A stretch of DNA of 64,000 nt, taken from contig NZ_VCRA01000004.1 of the NCBI RefSeq assembly GCF_005938385.1, positions 463,755 through 527,754 of the forward strand, written 5' to 3'. Made by a program: the position numbers and the translations under genes. This stretch comes from Paenibacillus mesophilus (lineage in GTDB: Bacteria > Bacillota > Bacilli > Paenibacillales > NBRC-103111). A model generated the notes under the pieces. That model worked only from the letters and a program-made list of their open reading frames with translations, had not been told where the DNA came from and searched no databases. Positions 37,524-48,403 of the stretch are shown here, in pieces. Each line of letters opens with the position of its first letter. Position 1 is the first letter of the stretch.

Positions 37524-37793
37524 TTATTGGTTCTCCAGTTCCTCTTTGCCGACCAAGGCGACTAAAGCGGTTACAGCCTGCTCTGCGTCCGAACCTTCGG
37601 CACTAATGTAAACTTCGGTTCCCGAGCTGATCGCGAGGCTCATAATGCCCATAATACTTTTGGCATTAACTTTTTTATCGTCCTTCTCGACGAAAATCTC
37701 CGACGAAAACTTATTCGCTTCCTGCACGAACAGTGCGGCCGGTCTTGCATGCAATCCCGTTCTCAGTCTTACGACTGCTGGACGTCTGGTCAT
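37524..37793 (-). CDS. HPr-family phosphocarrier protein at the crh locus, with both His15 and Ser46
   Basis: 89 residues from ATG at 37793 (AGGGGGT at 8 bases; the adjacent TTG is also possible). His15 lies in RTGLHARPA, the PTS phosphorylation site, and Ser46 in KSIMGIMSL, the HPr kinase site. Position behind whiA is where Bacillus keeps crh, whose product has lost His15. This protein retains it, so it could serve PTS transport as well as catabolite repression. HPr kinase is encoded at 55048. No ptsI is visible here. Confidence 0.88.
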   Translation of the reverse strand: MTRRPAVVRLRTGLHARPAALFVQEANKFSSEIFVEKDDKKVNAKSIMGIMSLAISSGTEVYISAEGSDAEQAVTALVALVGKEELENQ

Positions 37794-37902
37794 CAAACGA
37801 TACCCCCTACCTTATGGTCAACGTTCAGAAAATCAATTATTTACATATTATATCATTTATCATCGGACAGTTAAAGGAGACGAACCCGCTATTTCCGAAC
37901 AT

Positions 37903-38832
37903 TCAGGAATTCCTCAATTTTTCGGCCAGATCGTCCAGCTTGCGGAGCCGGTGATTCACTCCGGACTTGCTGACGCTGCCCTTCAGCAGCTCTCCCACTT
38001 CCTTCAGATTCATGTCCGGATGCAGCAGGCGGATTTCCGCCACTTCCCGCAGCTTCTCCGGCAAATTGTCGAGCCCGAATTCCTTCTGCAAATACCGGAT
38101 GTTCTCGATTTGCCGCACGGCCGCGCCAATCGTCTTGTTCAGGTTGGCCGTCTCGCAATTGACGATCCGGTTGACGGAGTTGCGCATGTCCTTCATGATG
38201 CGGACATCCTCGAACCGCAGCAGCGCCTGGTGCGCGCCGATCAGGTTCAGAAACTGGATAATTTTCTCGCCTTCCTTCATGTAGAAGACGTAGCCCTTCT
38301 TCCGCTCGATGCACCGGGCGTTCAACTGGAACCGGTTGGCCAATTGGCATAGGGCATGGCAATGCTCCTCGTACATGGAGGCGATCTCCAGATGGTAGGA
38401 AGAGCCCTCGGGATTGTTGACCGATCCTCCGGCCATGAAAGCCCCGCGCAAGTAAGCGCGTTTGCAGCAATTCCCCCGTACGATCCGCTTATCGATACCC
38501 GGCGTAAATTGGAACCCTTCGGACACGATATGCAAACTTCCGAGTACTTCCTGCACTTTATTCGGAACCCGAACGATATAGACGTTGTTCTTTTTAAGCC
38601 GCATTTTTTTGCGGACTAACAGCTCCGTGTGCAGGTTGTAGTTTTTTTTGATCAACATATAGATGCGCCGGGCGATGGCTGCGTTCTCGGTGGAAATATC
38701 GAGTACGATACGCTGATTGGTCAGCTGCACCGCTCCGTTCATCCGGATCAGCGCCGCCAACTCCGCTTTCTCGCAGCATTCCTCGCCTTCCACCATCGTT
38801 AGCTCTTTCTTCGTTTGCGCCGCAAAAGACAT
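37903..38832 (-). CDS. whiA: DNA-binding protein WhiA
   Basis: 309 residues. An N-terminal LAGLIDADG-like domain ([22 protein letters not shown]) precedes a C-terminal helix-turn-helix ([20 protein letters not shown]), as in the family. WhiA is needed for sporulation in Streptomyces and affects cell division and chromosome segregation in Bacillus. It follows yvcK by 6 bp in the conserved rapZ-yvcK-whiA cluster. Confidence 0.96.
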   Translation of the reverse strand: MSFAAQTKKELTMVEGEECCEKAELAALIRMNGAVQLTNQRIVLDISTENAAIARRIYMLIKKNYNLHTELLVRKKMRLKKNNVYIVRVPNKVQEVLGSLHIVSEGFQFTPGIDKRIVRGNCCKRAYLRGAFMAGGSVNNPEGSSYHLEIASMYEEHCHALCQLANRFQLNARCIERKKGYVFYMKEGEKIIQFLNLIGAHQALLRFEDVRIMKDMRNSVNRIVNCETANLNKTIGAAVRQIENIRYLQKEFGLDNLPEKLREVAEIRLLHPDMNLKEVGELLKGSVSKSGVNHRLRKLDDLAEKLRNS

Positions 38833-38838
38833 CCCCCG

Positions 38839-39825
38839 TCACCTCTTTCGAACCATCCAGCTATCCACTAGTTGAAAAATATGATGGCTAAGCCTCTCCG
38901 CGTCGTGGCGCAAGTAGGTCCGGAACAAGACAAGCCGGTCCGCGATAACTTTGTACCCGAGCTTCGTTACCTCATCCATATCGAGGTGAACCGCTTTAGC
39001 GCCTTGTTCGGCATATTTGCTCTGCACTTGCGGAGGAATTTCTCCGTTATTGACAATGACATAATCGAACATATGATAGCCGACATGATCGTAGACCGCC
39101 TGCAAATGATCGCTGACCGTAAAATTGTCCGTCTCGCCCGGCTGCGTCATGACGTTGCAGACGAATATTTTGACCGCTTCTGACTGCATGATCGTCTCCG
39201 CCAGCTTCGGGACGAGCAGATTCGGCAATATGCTCGTATACAGGCTGCCGGGTCCGATCAAGATCGCATCGGCTTCGCGGATCGCTTCCACGGCTTCGTC
39301 AAGCGGAGAAACGTCGGCGGGTTCGATGAACACACGCTTAATTTTTCCTCCGGCCTTCGGAATATTCGACTCGCCCTCCACAATCGAACCGTCGATCATT
39401 TCCGCCTTCAAAATGATTTGATGGTCGCTTGCGGGCAGCACTCTTCCCCGGACGGCGAGCACCCGGCTGAGCGCCTTGACCCCGGCTACGAAATCGCCGG
39501 TAATGTCTTTCATCGCCGCCAAAATCAAATTGCCGAGACTGTGTCCGGCAAGGCCGGCCCCGCTCGAGAAACGGTGCTGCAACATTTGCGACAAAAGTGG
39601 CTCGACATCGGCGAGCGCTATAAGCACATTGCGAATATCGCCGGGCGGCGGAATTTGCAGCTCGCTGCGAAGCACGCCCGAGCTCCCCCCGTCGTCGGCC
39701 ACGGTCACGATAGCCGTAATGTCCAGCGGCTTCTCCTTCAAGCCTCGCAGCATGACGGACAAGCCGGTGCCTCCTCCGATGACGACGATGCGGGGTAGAT
39801 CGGTTTCATTGTTGTCCGCGCTCAT
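38839..39825 (-). CDS. yvcK: gluconeogenesis factor YvcK (CofD-like)
   Basis: 328 residues from ATG at 39825, which overlaps the rapZ stop (ATGA) and has GAGGTGA upstream; the longer frame into rapZ is rejected. Family blocks: [44 protein letters not shown] and [19 protein letters not shown]. YvcK binds UDP-sugars and supports cell-wall synthesis and growth on gluconeogenic carbon sources in B. subtilis. Confidence 0.95.
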   Translation of the reverse strand: MSADNNETDLPRIVVIGGGTGLSVMLRGLKEKPLDITAIVTVADDGGSSGVLRSELQIPPPGDIRNVLIALADVEPLLSQMLQHRFSSGAGLAGHSLGNLILAAMKDITGDFVAGVKALSRVLAVRGRVLPASDHQIILKAEMIDGSIVEGESNIPKAGGKIKRVFIEPADVSPLDEAVEAIREADAILIGPGSLYTSILPNLLVPKLAETIMQSEAVKIFVCNVMTQPGETDNFTVSDHLQAVYDHVGYHMFDYVIVNNGEIPPQVQSKYAEQGAKAVHLDMDEVTKLGYKVIADRLVLFRTYLRHDAERLSHHIFQLVDSWMVRKR

Positions 39826-40724
39826 CGGCTCACCTCGGGACGGCGATCGCGATCGGCGTCCCGGTGGCTTACCCGCACGGTCTCGGTTTCGCTGTTGCCT
39901 AACATTTTGCCCAAATATTCGGCGATGGCGACAGAGCGGTGCTTGCCGCCCGTGCAGCCGATGCCGACGACGACTTGGCTTTTGCCTTCCTTCGCATATT
40001 GCGGGATAAGAAACTGGAGCATGTCGATCAGCTTGGTCAGAAACTCTTTCGTCTCGTTCCATTTCATCACATAATCATAAACGTCCGGATCAAGGCCCGT
40101 ATTCGGCCTAAGCTGCTCCACGTAATGCGGATTCGGCAAAAACCGGACATCGAAGATGAGATCGGCGTCGATGGGAACTCCATACTTGAAGCCGAACGAG
40201 ATGACGTTCACGGAGATGCTTCCTTTGCCTATACTCGTAAAACGGGAAACGATCCGCTCCTTTAGCTCCGCCGGCTTCAGGCTGCTCGTATCGATAACCT
40301 GGGTCGCCATTCCCTTCAGCTCTTCGAGCAGCTTGCGTTCCAAATGGATCCCGTCTAGGGGCAATCCCTCGGGGGCAAGCGGGTGGCGGCGCCGGCTCTC
40401 CTTGTATCGTTGAACGAGAGTCGAATCGGTCGCATCCAGGAACAAGATTTCGTACGTTAACGTATAGTTTTCCTTAATCGTTCGAAGCGATTCCGACAGA
40501 GCTGTAAAAAATTCACGCCCACGCAGATCGATAACTAGCGCGACTTTCCCGATCCGGCCCTTCGATTGGTCGATCAGCTCCGCAAACTTCGGAATGAGCA
40601 CGGGAGGCAAATTATCGACGCAAAAAAAACCAAGATCCTCCAGGCTTTGTACCGCGATTGTTTTGCCCGCTCCCGACATTCCCGTGATGATGACCAGCCT
40701 CGCCACGTTCGTGCTGTCCTCCAT
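39822..40724 (-). CDS. rapZ: RNase adapter / nucleotide-binding protein RapZ (YvcJ)
   Basis: 300 residues. Walker A is [20 protein letters not shown] near 14, and the C-terminal domain has the family block [16 protein letters not shown]. In Gram-negatives RapZ controls GlmZ decay; in Bacillus YvcJ is a GTPase affecting competence. The C-terminal coding region overlaps the yvcK start by 4 bases. Confidence 0.95.
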   Translation of the reverse strand: MEDSTNVARLVIITGMSGAGKTIAVQSLEDLGFFCVDNLPPVLIPKFAELIDQSKGRIGKVALVIDLRGREFFTALSESLRTIKENYTLTYEILFLDATDSTLVQRYKESRRRHPLAPEGLPLDGIHLERKLLEELKGMATQVIDTSSLKPAELKERIVSRFTSIGKGSISVNVISFGFKYGVPIDADLIFDVRFLPNPHYVEQLRPNTGLDPDVYDYVMKWNETKEFLTKLIDMLQFLIPQYAKEGKSQVVVGIGCTGGKHRSVAIAEYLGKMLGNSETETVRVSHRDADRDRRPEVSR

Positions 40725-40785
40725 GCGCGTTCCCTCCCATCGCTTGAGACTGTCGGCGGTCCGGACATTTGCTTCTTACTTGATT

Positions 40786-41742
40786 TTATGAGCGCTGCAT
40801 CAAATTTAATCCGGCTGCTCCGACAACTCCCGCGTTATTGCCAAGCTTGGCCGGCACGATGTCGACCCCTTGCGTGAACACCTCAGGCACGTTCTGCGCA
40901 TATACTTTGCGAATTTCGTCGAACAAAATATCTCCGGCGCGAGATACGCCGCCGCCGATCACAAATCGCTGTGGGTTCAGGACGACCGCTACCGCCGCCA
41001 TCGACTTGCCCAAATAATAGGAAGCTCTCTTCACGATGCGAATCGCTACTTCGTCCCCGTCTTTCGCCGCGTCGAATACGTCCTTGGCCGTAATCGTCTC
41101 GTTCAACGACAACGAGGTGGCCTCTCCGCGCTGAACGGCATCCTTGGCCATCCGGATGATGCCGGTAGCGGACGCAACCGTTTCCACGCAGCCCAGCTGG
41201 CCGCAGCCGCATTGAATCGCTTCGAGATCCGGAACGACCTTGATGTGGCCGAGCTCCCCGGCCATACCGCGGAAGCCTTGATAAATCCGGCCGTCTACGA
41301 TAATGCCTCCGCCGACGCCCGTTCCGAGCGTGAAAGCTACAATATTTTTGAGTCCGGCACCGGCGCCGCTCCACGCTTCCCCGAGCGCGGCGACGTTGGC
41401 GTCGTTGTCGATCGCGACCGGCAGTCCGAGACGCGACTCGAGTTCTTGCTTCACGGCGACATCTTTCCATCCCAAATTCGGAGCTAGCAGCACCGTTCCG
41501 TTAGCCAGGTCCAGGAATCCGGCGATTCCGGCTCCCACCCCGGCCACTTGCTCCCACTGGTATGTCGAGTCGGACACGATTTTTCTCACGTACTGCGCGA
41601 TGCGGTCGAGCACCGCTTCCGCCCCGTCTTCAGTCCCCGTCGGGCCTTCATACGTATGCAGCAGACTTCCTTGCTCGTCGCAAATGCCCACCTTGATACT
41701 GGTGCCGCCCAAATCGACGCCGATATAAATCTTCTCCGACAT
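40786..41742 (-). CDS. glcK: ROK-family glucokinase
   Basis: 318 residues. An ATP site (GVDLGGTSIKVGI) opens the protein, and the ROK signature region includes IDNDANVAALGEAW and the zinc motif CGCGQLGCVE. GTGVGGGII and GHIKV are also typical. It phosphorylates free glucose, feeding the glycolytic operon upstream in the window. It sits 61 bp before rapZ and may share transcription with it. Confidence 0.93.
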   Translation of the reverse strand: MSEKIYIGVDLGGTSIKVGICDEQGSLLHTYEGPTGTEDGAEAVLDRIAQYVRKIVSDSTYQWEQVAGVGAGIAGFLDLANGTVLLAPNLGWKDVAVKQELESRLGLPVAIDNDANVAALGEAWSGAGAGLKNIVAFTLGTGVGGGIIVDGRIYQGFRGMAGELGHIKVVPDLEAIQCGCGQLGCVETVASATGIIRMAKDAVQRGEATSLSLNETITAKDVFDAAKDGDEVAIRIVKRASYYLGKSMAAVAVVLNPQRFVIGGGVSRAGDILFDEIRKVYAQNVPEVFTQGVDIVPAKLGNNAGVVGAAGLNLMQRS

Positions 41743-41892
41743 TACCCCATGTCACCTCAACCGAAAATGTATTCTACTGTTCCAACTATAAGCCAACGTA
41801 CCGGGAAGGTCAAGTGATGCCGGGCTTTTCCAAAATGGCATAAAACCGCGGCCCTAACGGTATTGTCCCTCTTCTGAGAGGCAAAATTTGAA

Positions 41893-41926
41893 GCAAAAAG
41901 GAAAAGGAGAACACGAGGTTCTCCTT
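41893..41926 (-). terminator. terminator after trxB
   Basis: Read leftward, AAGGAGAAC and GTTCTCCTT (overlapping bases apart) pair around CTC, then TTCCTTTTTG. Confidence 0.75.
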
Positions 41927-41939
41927 CGACCCGTTCTAT

Positions 41940-42887
<948 letters not shown>

Positions 42888-42924
42888 GCTGCTTCCTCCT
42901 TCTGTCTCCAGCTTACATTCTTAT

Positions 42925-44667
42925 TTAGAACGGTTCCGAGCTCGACAGCTTCGGAAAAATCGCGTCCATTTTTTCCTTCAAGCCGCATGCCCGATCGATG
43001 ATTTTAACGTTTTTGCTGACCGTCGTCACCGAGATGCCGTAACGAAGCGACACTTCGTGATACGAAATTTCGCGGCGGTGCATTTTGGCGGTCAAATATT
43101 CCAGCGCCGCAGCCCAGCCTTCCACCTTGCCGATCTTGGGCGCGTCCGGGTACACGCGGGTCAGAAACTCCACCCATAACGTCTCCAAATCGTGCTGCTG
43201 GATCATGTCGTACCGTTTATCCATTTTGTGAAGCGCGGCTTCCATCACTTCCTGCCATTTGTCTTTCCAAATCGGCAAATTCGGCGACCACGGCGAAGAG
43301 GCAAGAGGAGTTTCTCTCCCGTCCAGATTGACGTAGATCGGTTCCTTCGCCCGCATGCTGCGCAAAACGAATATGGCGACCTTCTTCAAATACTCGTCTT
43401 CCTCCGGATCGAGCAAAAATTCCCGAAGCGCGTCCTCCACCTCGCTATCGGCGATAATGCCGAACGCTTGGATCACCTGCAGCTTCGTCTCGACGTCTCC
43501 ATGACGGAGCGCCCAGAAAAACGAAGAGCGAACGAGCGGATCGCGCTTCATATGATCCGGGATGCCGTCGGCGGCTTTCTCCAGTACGCGGAACTGCTCT
43601 TCAAACGGCAAATGATAATGGTAGCCGAGCGCCTTCTTGTTCCCGTTCTCCGCTTCCTTCATCTGCTCCAAGTAGTAGCGGGGAATATCCGTCCCGGGAT
43701 CGAGCTTCTCGACCGTACGCCACAGCTTCTCGGCCTCGGCGTATTTGCCGATATTGCAGGCCGCCACCGCGGTATAGTGGTAAAGGCAAGGGTCAAGCCC
43801 GGACTCGCCCGTTTTCAGCAAACGGCGAAACAGCCGGTACGCCGTCTCGTGTTCCGACAAGATGCCCATCGTCGTCGCAAGCTTGAAAATGTGATCGTAA
43901 TGCATCGGATACGTCTTGCGCAAGCTGAGAAGCAGTTCGTTAAGCTGCTCCTGATCGCCGTTGTGCTGATGGAATATCGCCAGATTGCAGAGGGCATGCA
44001 AATTGCCCGGCTCCAGCTCCAGCACCTGCCGGATCGTAGCCAGCGCTTTGTCGAACAAGCCCATATAGTAATAGGCCAGCGCCAAATTGTTACGGGCTGC
44101 CAAAAAGTCGGGAGACTTCTTGACCAGCTTCTCCAAAATCCGCACCGCTTCCGAAAACTTCCCTTCCTCCAGCAGCGTACGGGCCTTGTCGTGCTCGAAC
44201 AATCCTTCGCGGCTCTTGATCGAGGTCAGCTTGGTCGGGCGCTCGAGCTCATAGCCGAGCAGTTCCATCATTTCTTCCGATTCCTCGAGAAAATGGCCGT
44301 TCGGATCGTGCTCCAAATAGTAAACGAGCGCTTCTTCCGCCGCCTCATAATTTTCCATATTGGCGTAATTGTTGGCCATATAGAAATAACATTCGGTCAT
44401 GGTCGGATCGATTTGCTCGACGATTTGCTGCAGTATGCGGTTCGACTCTTCGTAATTTCCCGTTTCCGACAGAACGCCTGCCAGGTTGCAATGGTTGACC
44501 GGATTGTCCGGCTCGAACTCGACGGCCCGGCGGAAATATTTCAGCGCCTTATCGTAGCGGTTTCGGTCCAACGAATGGACGGCTCTCTCGAAAAAGAACG
44601 TGGCATCCATCTGGACCGTGATGACGTTGCGTTTCTTCGTCTTGGCCACATGCTTTTTCTTTGCCAT
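42925..44667 (-). CDS. TPR-repeat protein with C-terminal helix-turn-helix-like segment
   Basis: 580 residues. After a Lys-rich start (MAKKKHVAKTKKR), successive TPR units run to about residue 300, for example ALKYFRRAVEFEPDNPVNHC and ALATIRQVLELEPGNLHALC. The last 60 residues (ISYHEVSLRYGISVTTVSKN) resemble a helix-turn-helix. No signal or membrane segment is present, so it is cytoplasmic. TPR proteins at this prs-trxB position are common in Paenibacillaceae, with unknown function. Confidence 0.8.
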   Translation of the reverse strand: MAKKKHVAKTKKRNVITVQMDATFFFERAVHSLDRNRYDKALKYFRRAVEFEPDNPVNHCNLAGVLSETGNYEESNRILQQIVEQIDPTMTECYFYMANNYANMENYEAAEEALVYYLEHDPNGHFLEESEEMMELLGYELERPTKLTSIKSREGLFEHDKARTLLEEGKFSEAVRILEKLVKKSPDFLAARNNLALAYYYMGLFDKALATIRQVLELEPGNLHALCNLAIFHQHNGDQEQLNELLLSLRKTYPMHYDHIFKLATTMGILSEHETAYRLFRRLLKTGESGLDPCLYHYTAVAACNIGKYAEAEKLWRTVEKLDPGTDIPRYYLEQMKEAENGNKKALGYHYHLPFEEQFRVLEKAADGIPDHMKRDPLVRSSFFWALRHGDVETKLQVIQAFGIIADSEVEDALREFLLDPEEDEYLKKVAIFVLRSMRAKEPIYVNLDGRETPLASSPWSPNLPIWKDKWQEVMEAALHKMDKRYDMIQQHDLETLWVEFLTRVYPDAPKIGKVEGWAAALEYLTAKMHRREISYHEVSLRYGISVTTVSKNVKIIDRACGLKEKMDAIFPKLSSSEPF

Positions 44668-44730
44668 GCTTCAGGCACCTCCGGCAACTATACTTACCTC
44701 AGAGTATATCACACATCGTTTCGATTACCT

Positions 44731-44799
44731 AGGAGCTGTTACGTGATGCCGCGTCCAGTAAAACATCCCATCTTGTCCGGAAAATACGCGGCAGCTCCT
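44731..44799. repeat. 69-bp compound inverted repeat between prs and the TPR gene
   Basis: Outer arms AGGAGCTG and CAGCTCCT enclose inner arms GCCGCGT and ACGCGGC. The inner arms flank a 30-base loop. There is no T run, so it is not a standard terminator. It could stabilise the prs mRNA end or act in the TPR-gene leader. Confidence 0.45.
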
Positions 44800-44865
44800 G
44801 CTGCTGTACGGCAATATCGCGATGCGCGGCCGCCGGAGACCGAAGCGGTTGAAAGACAGCCCGGC

Positions 44866-45816
44866 TTATACGCCGCCGTATTTGAACAGCGTGCTGATCG
44901 AACCGCCGTCGATGATGATGCGGATCGCATCCGAGAACAGATGAGCGAGAGACAATACTTTGAACCGTTCCGGGTGGCCGTTCGGCAGCGCGATCGAGTC
45001 GGTAATGACGACCTCCTGGATATTCGGATGGTCGAGACGCTGCAGAGCCGGTCCGGAGAACACCGGATGGGTCGCGCAGACGAAGCTGTCTTCGGCCCCT
45101 CTTTCCTTTAGCCCTTCCACAACTTTGACGATCGTATTCCCCGTATCGATCATGTCTTCGATAATGATCGGAGTGCGGCCTTCCACGTCGCCGATGACGT
45201 GGGTGATCGTCGCTTCGTTGTGCGCATGGCGCTTCTTGATCATAATCGCAAAAGGCGCGTTCAGGATGTTGGCCAAGTTTTCCGCCGTGGTGGCGCGTCC
45301 GGCATCCGGCGAGACGACGACCGGATTTTTTATTTTTTTGTTGCGGATATAGTCGCTGATCAGATCGAGCGAAGTCATATGGTTAACCGGTATGTTGAAG
45401 AACCCTTGGATGGCGGGCGCGTGTAAATCTACCGTTAAAATGCTGTTAGCCCCTGCCGTCGTAAGCAAATCGGCTACGAGCTTGGCGGAAATCGGTTCGC
45501 GCGGGGCGGCTTTGCGTTCCTGTCTGGAATAACCATAGTACGGGATGACAAGGTTGATCGTTCTCGCGGATGCCCTCTTGGCCGCATCGATCATGACGAG
45601 AAGCTCTACGAAGTGGTCGTTGATCGGATGCGAGAAAGTCTGCACCAGGAAGACGTCGCAGTTGCGGACCGACTCTTCGTACAGGCAGTACACCTCGCCG
45701 CTCTTAAAGCGGGACAGCTTGATTTGCCCGAGCGGAATGCCCAACTCGGCGCAAATGCGCTCCGCCAGCTTCGGATTGGACGATCCGGAAAAAATTTTAC
45801 AATTGTCCTTGTACAT
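44866..45816 (-). CDS. prs: ribose-phosphate pyrophosphokinase
   Basis: 316 residues, with AGGAGG before ATG. Family blocks: SGSSNPKLAERICAELG, the flexible ATP loop RQERKAAPREPISAKLVADL, and the PRPP loop VEGRTPIIIEDMIDTGNTIV. It makes PRPP for histidine (adjacent operon), purine, pyrimidine and NAD synthesis. In Bacillus prs lies in glmU-prs-ctc-pth; here it stands beside the his operon, so a second prs probably exists elsewhere. Confidence 0.97.
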   Translation of the reverse strand: MYKDNCKIFSGSSNPKLAERICAELGIPLGQIKLSRFKSGEVYCLYEESVRNCDVFLVQTFSHPINDHFVELLVMIDAAKRASARTINLVIPYYGYSRQERKAAPREPISAKLVADLLTTAGANSILTVDLHAPAIQGFFNIPVNHMTSLDLISDYIRNKKIKNPVVVSPDAGRATTAENLANILNAPFAIMIKKRHAHNEATITHVIGDVEGRTPIIIEDMIDTGNTIVKVVEGLKERGAEDSFVCATHPVFSGPALQRLDHPNIQEVVITDSIALPNGHPERFKVLSLAHLFSDAIRIIIDGGSISTLFKYGGV

Positions 45817-46216
45817 GGTTACCTCCTAAAAATGGTTAAAGCCTCTCAGCATAGTTCAACGAAACTTAACTTGACTTGGGGAACGCTTTATAAGTTGTCC
45901 AAGTTTATTATACTCCCTCGACATGTTTTTTCAAAAGGATTCGCGCCCGCTTTTCATGAATTCGTCACAAAGTGACGGGTATATCCAGCAGACGACGGGA
46001 TACGACCGCCTTTTACAGCAGCCTTTATCCAGCAGTTGGATAAACATTGCTCCTCTTCATGGCATGATGGCCTGACGCGAATGTTGTCGAATGTTCTGAA
46101 TATGATCTGCTTCATGGGGGTAATCGATTCGTCGGGGAGGTTGCTTTGTGAAAAAAAAGACCCGCCTTCTATCCGGTGACCGGGACATGGCAGATCTTGC
46201 TCCCTTAAGCGCGGGA
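45817..46216. other. 400-bp intergenic region, prs / hisI
   Basis: The prs promoter lies at 45907-45934. A TTTATCCA/TGGATAAA dyad with a 5-base loop sits near 46023-46043, after the his operon end, without a T run. I see no gene and no convincing terminator for hisI. Confidence 0.4.
45907..45934 (-). promoter_or_regulatory. sigma-A promoter of prs
   Basis: Read leftward: TTGAAA, 16 bases, TATAAT, about 90 bases before the prs start. Confidence 0.65.
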
Positions 46217-46906
46217 TCAGTCGCTGATCGCGTATTCGCTTTTCTGCTTCAGATGGCGCCGGGCAAGCTCGGAGAGAAGGTCGTCGAGCGGCAGCTTCTG
46301 TTCCCGCAGCAGCACCATCAGATGAAAGATCAAGTCGCTCGCCTCGTAGCGAAGCTCCTCGTGACTGCGGTTTTTGGCCGCGATAATGACCTCGGCCGCT
46401 TCTTCTCCGACCTTCTTCAATATTTTGTCGACGCCTTTCTCGAACAAGTACGTCGTATAAGCTCCCTCCGGACGCTCGGCATCTCGCTGTGCAATGATAT
46501 GCTCCAGCTTCTCGAGAATGTCGAACCGTCCTGCTTGCTGATTCGATCCGCCTGCCGCTCCTTCAGAAGAGGCAATTTCATTGAAGAAGCAGCTATATGC
46601 GCCGGTATGGCAAGCCGGACCTGTCTGCTCGACCGTGACGAGCAGCGTGTCGCCGTCGCAATCGTAGCGGAGCGAGCGTACTTTCTGGATATGCCCGCTC
46701 GTTGCGCCTTTATGCCACAGCTCGGAACGGGAACGGCTCCAGAACCAAGTTTCCCCGGATTCGACAGTCAGCCTGAGCGATTCCCGGTTCATATAGGCGA
46801 GCATGAGCACCTCTTTGCTGACCGCATCCTGAACGATAGCCGGCACGAGTCCTTGTCCGTCCCATTTGACCGCTTCCGCCACCTGCTCGAACGTAAGTCC
46901 GCTCAT
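46217..46906 (-). CDS. hisI: bifunctional phosphoribosyl-AMP cyclohydrolase / phosphoribosyl-ATP pyrophosphatase
   Basis: 229 residues. The N-terminal HisI domain has [21 protein letters not shown] and the zinc site [21 protein letters not shown] (in part). The C-terminal HisE domain (from about 130) has [21 protein letters not shown]. Together they perform histidine steps 2 and 3. ATG overlaps the hisF stop by 4 bases. It is the last gene of the operon. Confidence 0.96.
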   Translation of the reverse strand: MSGLTFEQVAEAVKWDGQGLVPAIVQDAVSKEVLMLAYMNRESLRLTVESGETWFWSRSRSELWHKGATSGHIQKVRSLRYDCDGDTLLVTVEQTGPACHTGAYSCFFNEIASSEGAAGGSNQQAGRFDILEKLEHIIAQRDAERPEGAYTTYLFEKGVDKILKKVGEEAAEVIIAAKNRSHEELRYEASDLIFHLMVLLREQKLPLDDLLSELARRHLKQKSEYAISD

Positions 46907-47661
46907 CGGATCTCCACCCCTTTGCCTTTTAAATCTTGTTTGACTTCCTCTATCGTCATTTCTTTATAGTGGAAAATGGTCGCGGCCAATCCGGCGTCGG
47001 CTTTTCCTTGCGTGAACACGTCGTAGAAATGCTCCTTCCGTCCCGCGCCGCCCGAGGCGATGACCGGAATGCCCAAGCTTTCCGAAACCGCGCGCGTCAG
47101 CTTCAGGTCGAAGCCGTCCTTCGTCCCGTCCGCGTCCATGCTTGTGAGCAATATTTCGCCCGCTCCGAGCCCTTCCACCTGCTGCGCCCATTCGAGCGCC
47201 TTGATGCCGGTCGCATTGCGTCCGCCGTGAGTGTATACTTCCCATTCGTCCCATGCTTCATTGTACTTGGCGTCGATCGCCACAACGATGCACTGGGAGC
47301 CGAACTTGGCCGCTCCGTCGGCTACCAGGCGCGGATTTTTCACGGCCGCGGTATTGATGCCGATCTTGTCCGCGCCCGCACGAAGCAGCCGCTTCATATC
47401 GTCGACGCTTGAGATGCCTCCGCCAACGGTGAACGGGATCGTGATTTCACCGGCCGTTTTCTTCACGACCTCGACCATCGTCGCCCGTCCTTCGAACGAA
47501 GCCGATATGTCCAGGAAGACAAGCTCGTCCGCCCCTTCCTTGTCGTAGGCGGCCGCCAGCTCGACGGGATCTCCGGCATCGCGCAGATTGACGAAATTTA
47601 CGCCTTTTACGACCCGCCCGTCCTTAACGTCCAGACAAGGTATGATTCGTTTCGCTAACAT
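46903..47661 (-). CDS. hisF: imidazole glycerol phosphate synthase subunit HisF
   Basis: 252 residues. A TIM barrel with the catalytic Asp in [15 protein letters not shown] and [19 protein letters not shown], plus [17 protein letters not shown]. That these read as HisF and not HisA is shown by the TRDGTK-like DADGTKDG block. HisF uses ammonia from HisH to make imidazole-glycerol phosphate. In Bacillus hisA normally precedes it; here hisH does, across a 136-bp gap. Confidence 0.96.
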   Translation of the reverse strand: MLAKRIIPCLDVKDGRVVKGVNFVNLRDAGDPVELAAAYDKEGADELVFLDISASFEGRATMVEVVKKTAGEITIPFTVGGGISSVDDMKRLLRAGADKIGINTAAVKNPRLVADGAAKFGSQCIVVAIDAKYNEAWDEWEVYTHGGRNATGIKALEWAQQVEGLGAGEILLTSMDADGTKDGFDLKLTRAVSESLGIPVIASGGAGRKEHFYDVFTQGKADAGLAATIFHYKEMTIEEVKQDLKGKGVEIR

Positions 47662-47716
47662 ACACTTCTCCCCCGGTTCGCTTCAATTGACGCGTAAGCC
47701 CGCGTCGTTTAGGAAA

Positions 47717-47792
47717 TTTAACGGAATAACGTACCAACCTTCTCTCTGACGAGCAGGACTTGCCGGTCCACGAAGCCCCGGATTCCGTTAAA
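47717..47792. repeat. 11-bp inverted repeat in the gap where hisA would be expected
   Basis: TTTAACGGAAT (47717-47727) and ATTCCGTTAAA (47782-47792) are perfect complements, 54 bases apart. Leftward, a 27-codon ORF starting at the ATGA overlap with the hisH stop (MRNFNGIRGFVDR) ends inside it. It shows no resemblance to HisA. It could be a deletion scar or a hairpin in the mRNA. Confidence 0.55.
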
Positions 47793-47797
47793 GTTCC

Positions 47798-48400
47798 TCA
47801 TTTGCTCAGCGTCAGAAACCGTTCCAGCAGCCGCATGCCCAGCTCGCCGCTTTTCTCCGGATGAAACTGCATGCCGTATACGTTGTCGCGGCCGACAATA
47901 GCGGTAACCGCTTGATAATAGTCGGTCGTGGCCAACAGATCGGCCGTCTGCTCGGGAATCGCATGATACGAATGAACGAAGTAGACGTACCCTTCCATAA
48001 GCCCCTCCAGCAGCGGCGAAGGCTTGCGGAACGAGAGCTTGTTCCATCCCATATGCGGCACCTTGTAAGGCCCGCGGAACCGGATCACCTTGCCCGGAAG
48101 CAAGCTCAGCCCTTCATGGCGTCCGTGCTCCTCGCTCTCCGCGAACAGCAGCTGCATCCCGAGGCAAATGCCGAGCAGCGGCTTGCCGCTCGCCGCATAT
48201 TGCAATACCGTTTGTTTCAAACCGGTCTCGCGCAAATTGTCCATCGCGTCCCCGAACGCTCCGACTCCGGGCAGGATCGCTCCGCGAGCGGCCATAATCT
48301 CTTCCGGATTCGATGTTACGTGCGCTTCATACCCAAGCCGCTCGACGGCTTTGCTTACGCTGTGCAAATTCCCCATGCCGTAATCGATGATGGCGATCAC
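47798..48400 (-). CDS. hisH: imidazole glycerol phosphate synthase subunit HisH
   Basis: 200 residues from GTG with AAAGGAG upstream. A class I glutamine amidotransferase: oxyanion region GVGAFGDAM, nucleophile Cys in LGICLGMQLLF, and the His/Glu pair in YGMQFHPEKSGELG. It supplies ammonia to HisF. It starts 3 bases after the hisB stop codon. Confidence 0.96.
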   Translation of the reverse strand: MIAIIDYGMGNLHSVSKAVERLGYEAHVTSNPEEIMAARGAILPGVGAFGDAMDNLRETGLKQTVLQYAASGKPLLGICLGMQLLFAESEEHGRHEGLSLLPGKVIRFRGPYKVPHMGWNKLSFRKPSPLLEGLMEGYVYFVHSYHAIPEQTADLLATTDYYQAVTAIVGRDNVYGMQFHPEKSGELGMRLLERFLTLSK

Positions 48401-48403
48401 GCT

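Noticed and set aside
43192..45111. 639-codon rightward ORF
   Set aside because: It lies antisense to the TPR and prs genes in a high-GC region. It has no ribosome binding site and no family resemblance, and both overlapped genes are unmistakable.
46148..46969. 273-codon rightward ORF with a good-looking start
   Set aside because: A GGGAGG box precedes GTG at 46148, but almost all of the frame is antisense to hisI and encodes no recognisable protein.
47718..47800. 27-codon ORF after hisH as a HisA remnant
   Set aside because: Its sequence (MRNFNGIRGFVDRQVLLVRE) shares nothing with HisA, and it contains one arm of the inverted repeat.
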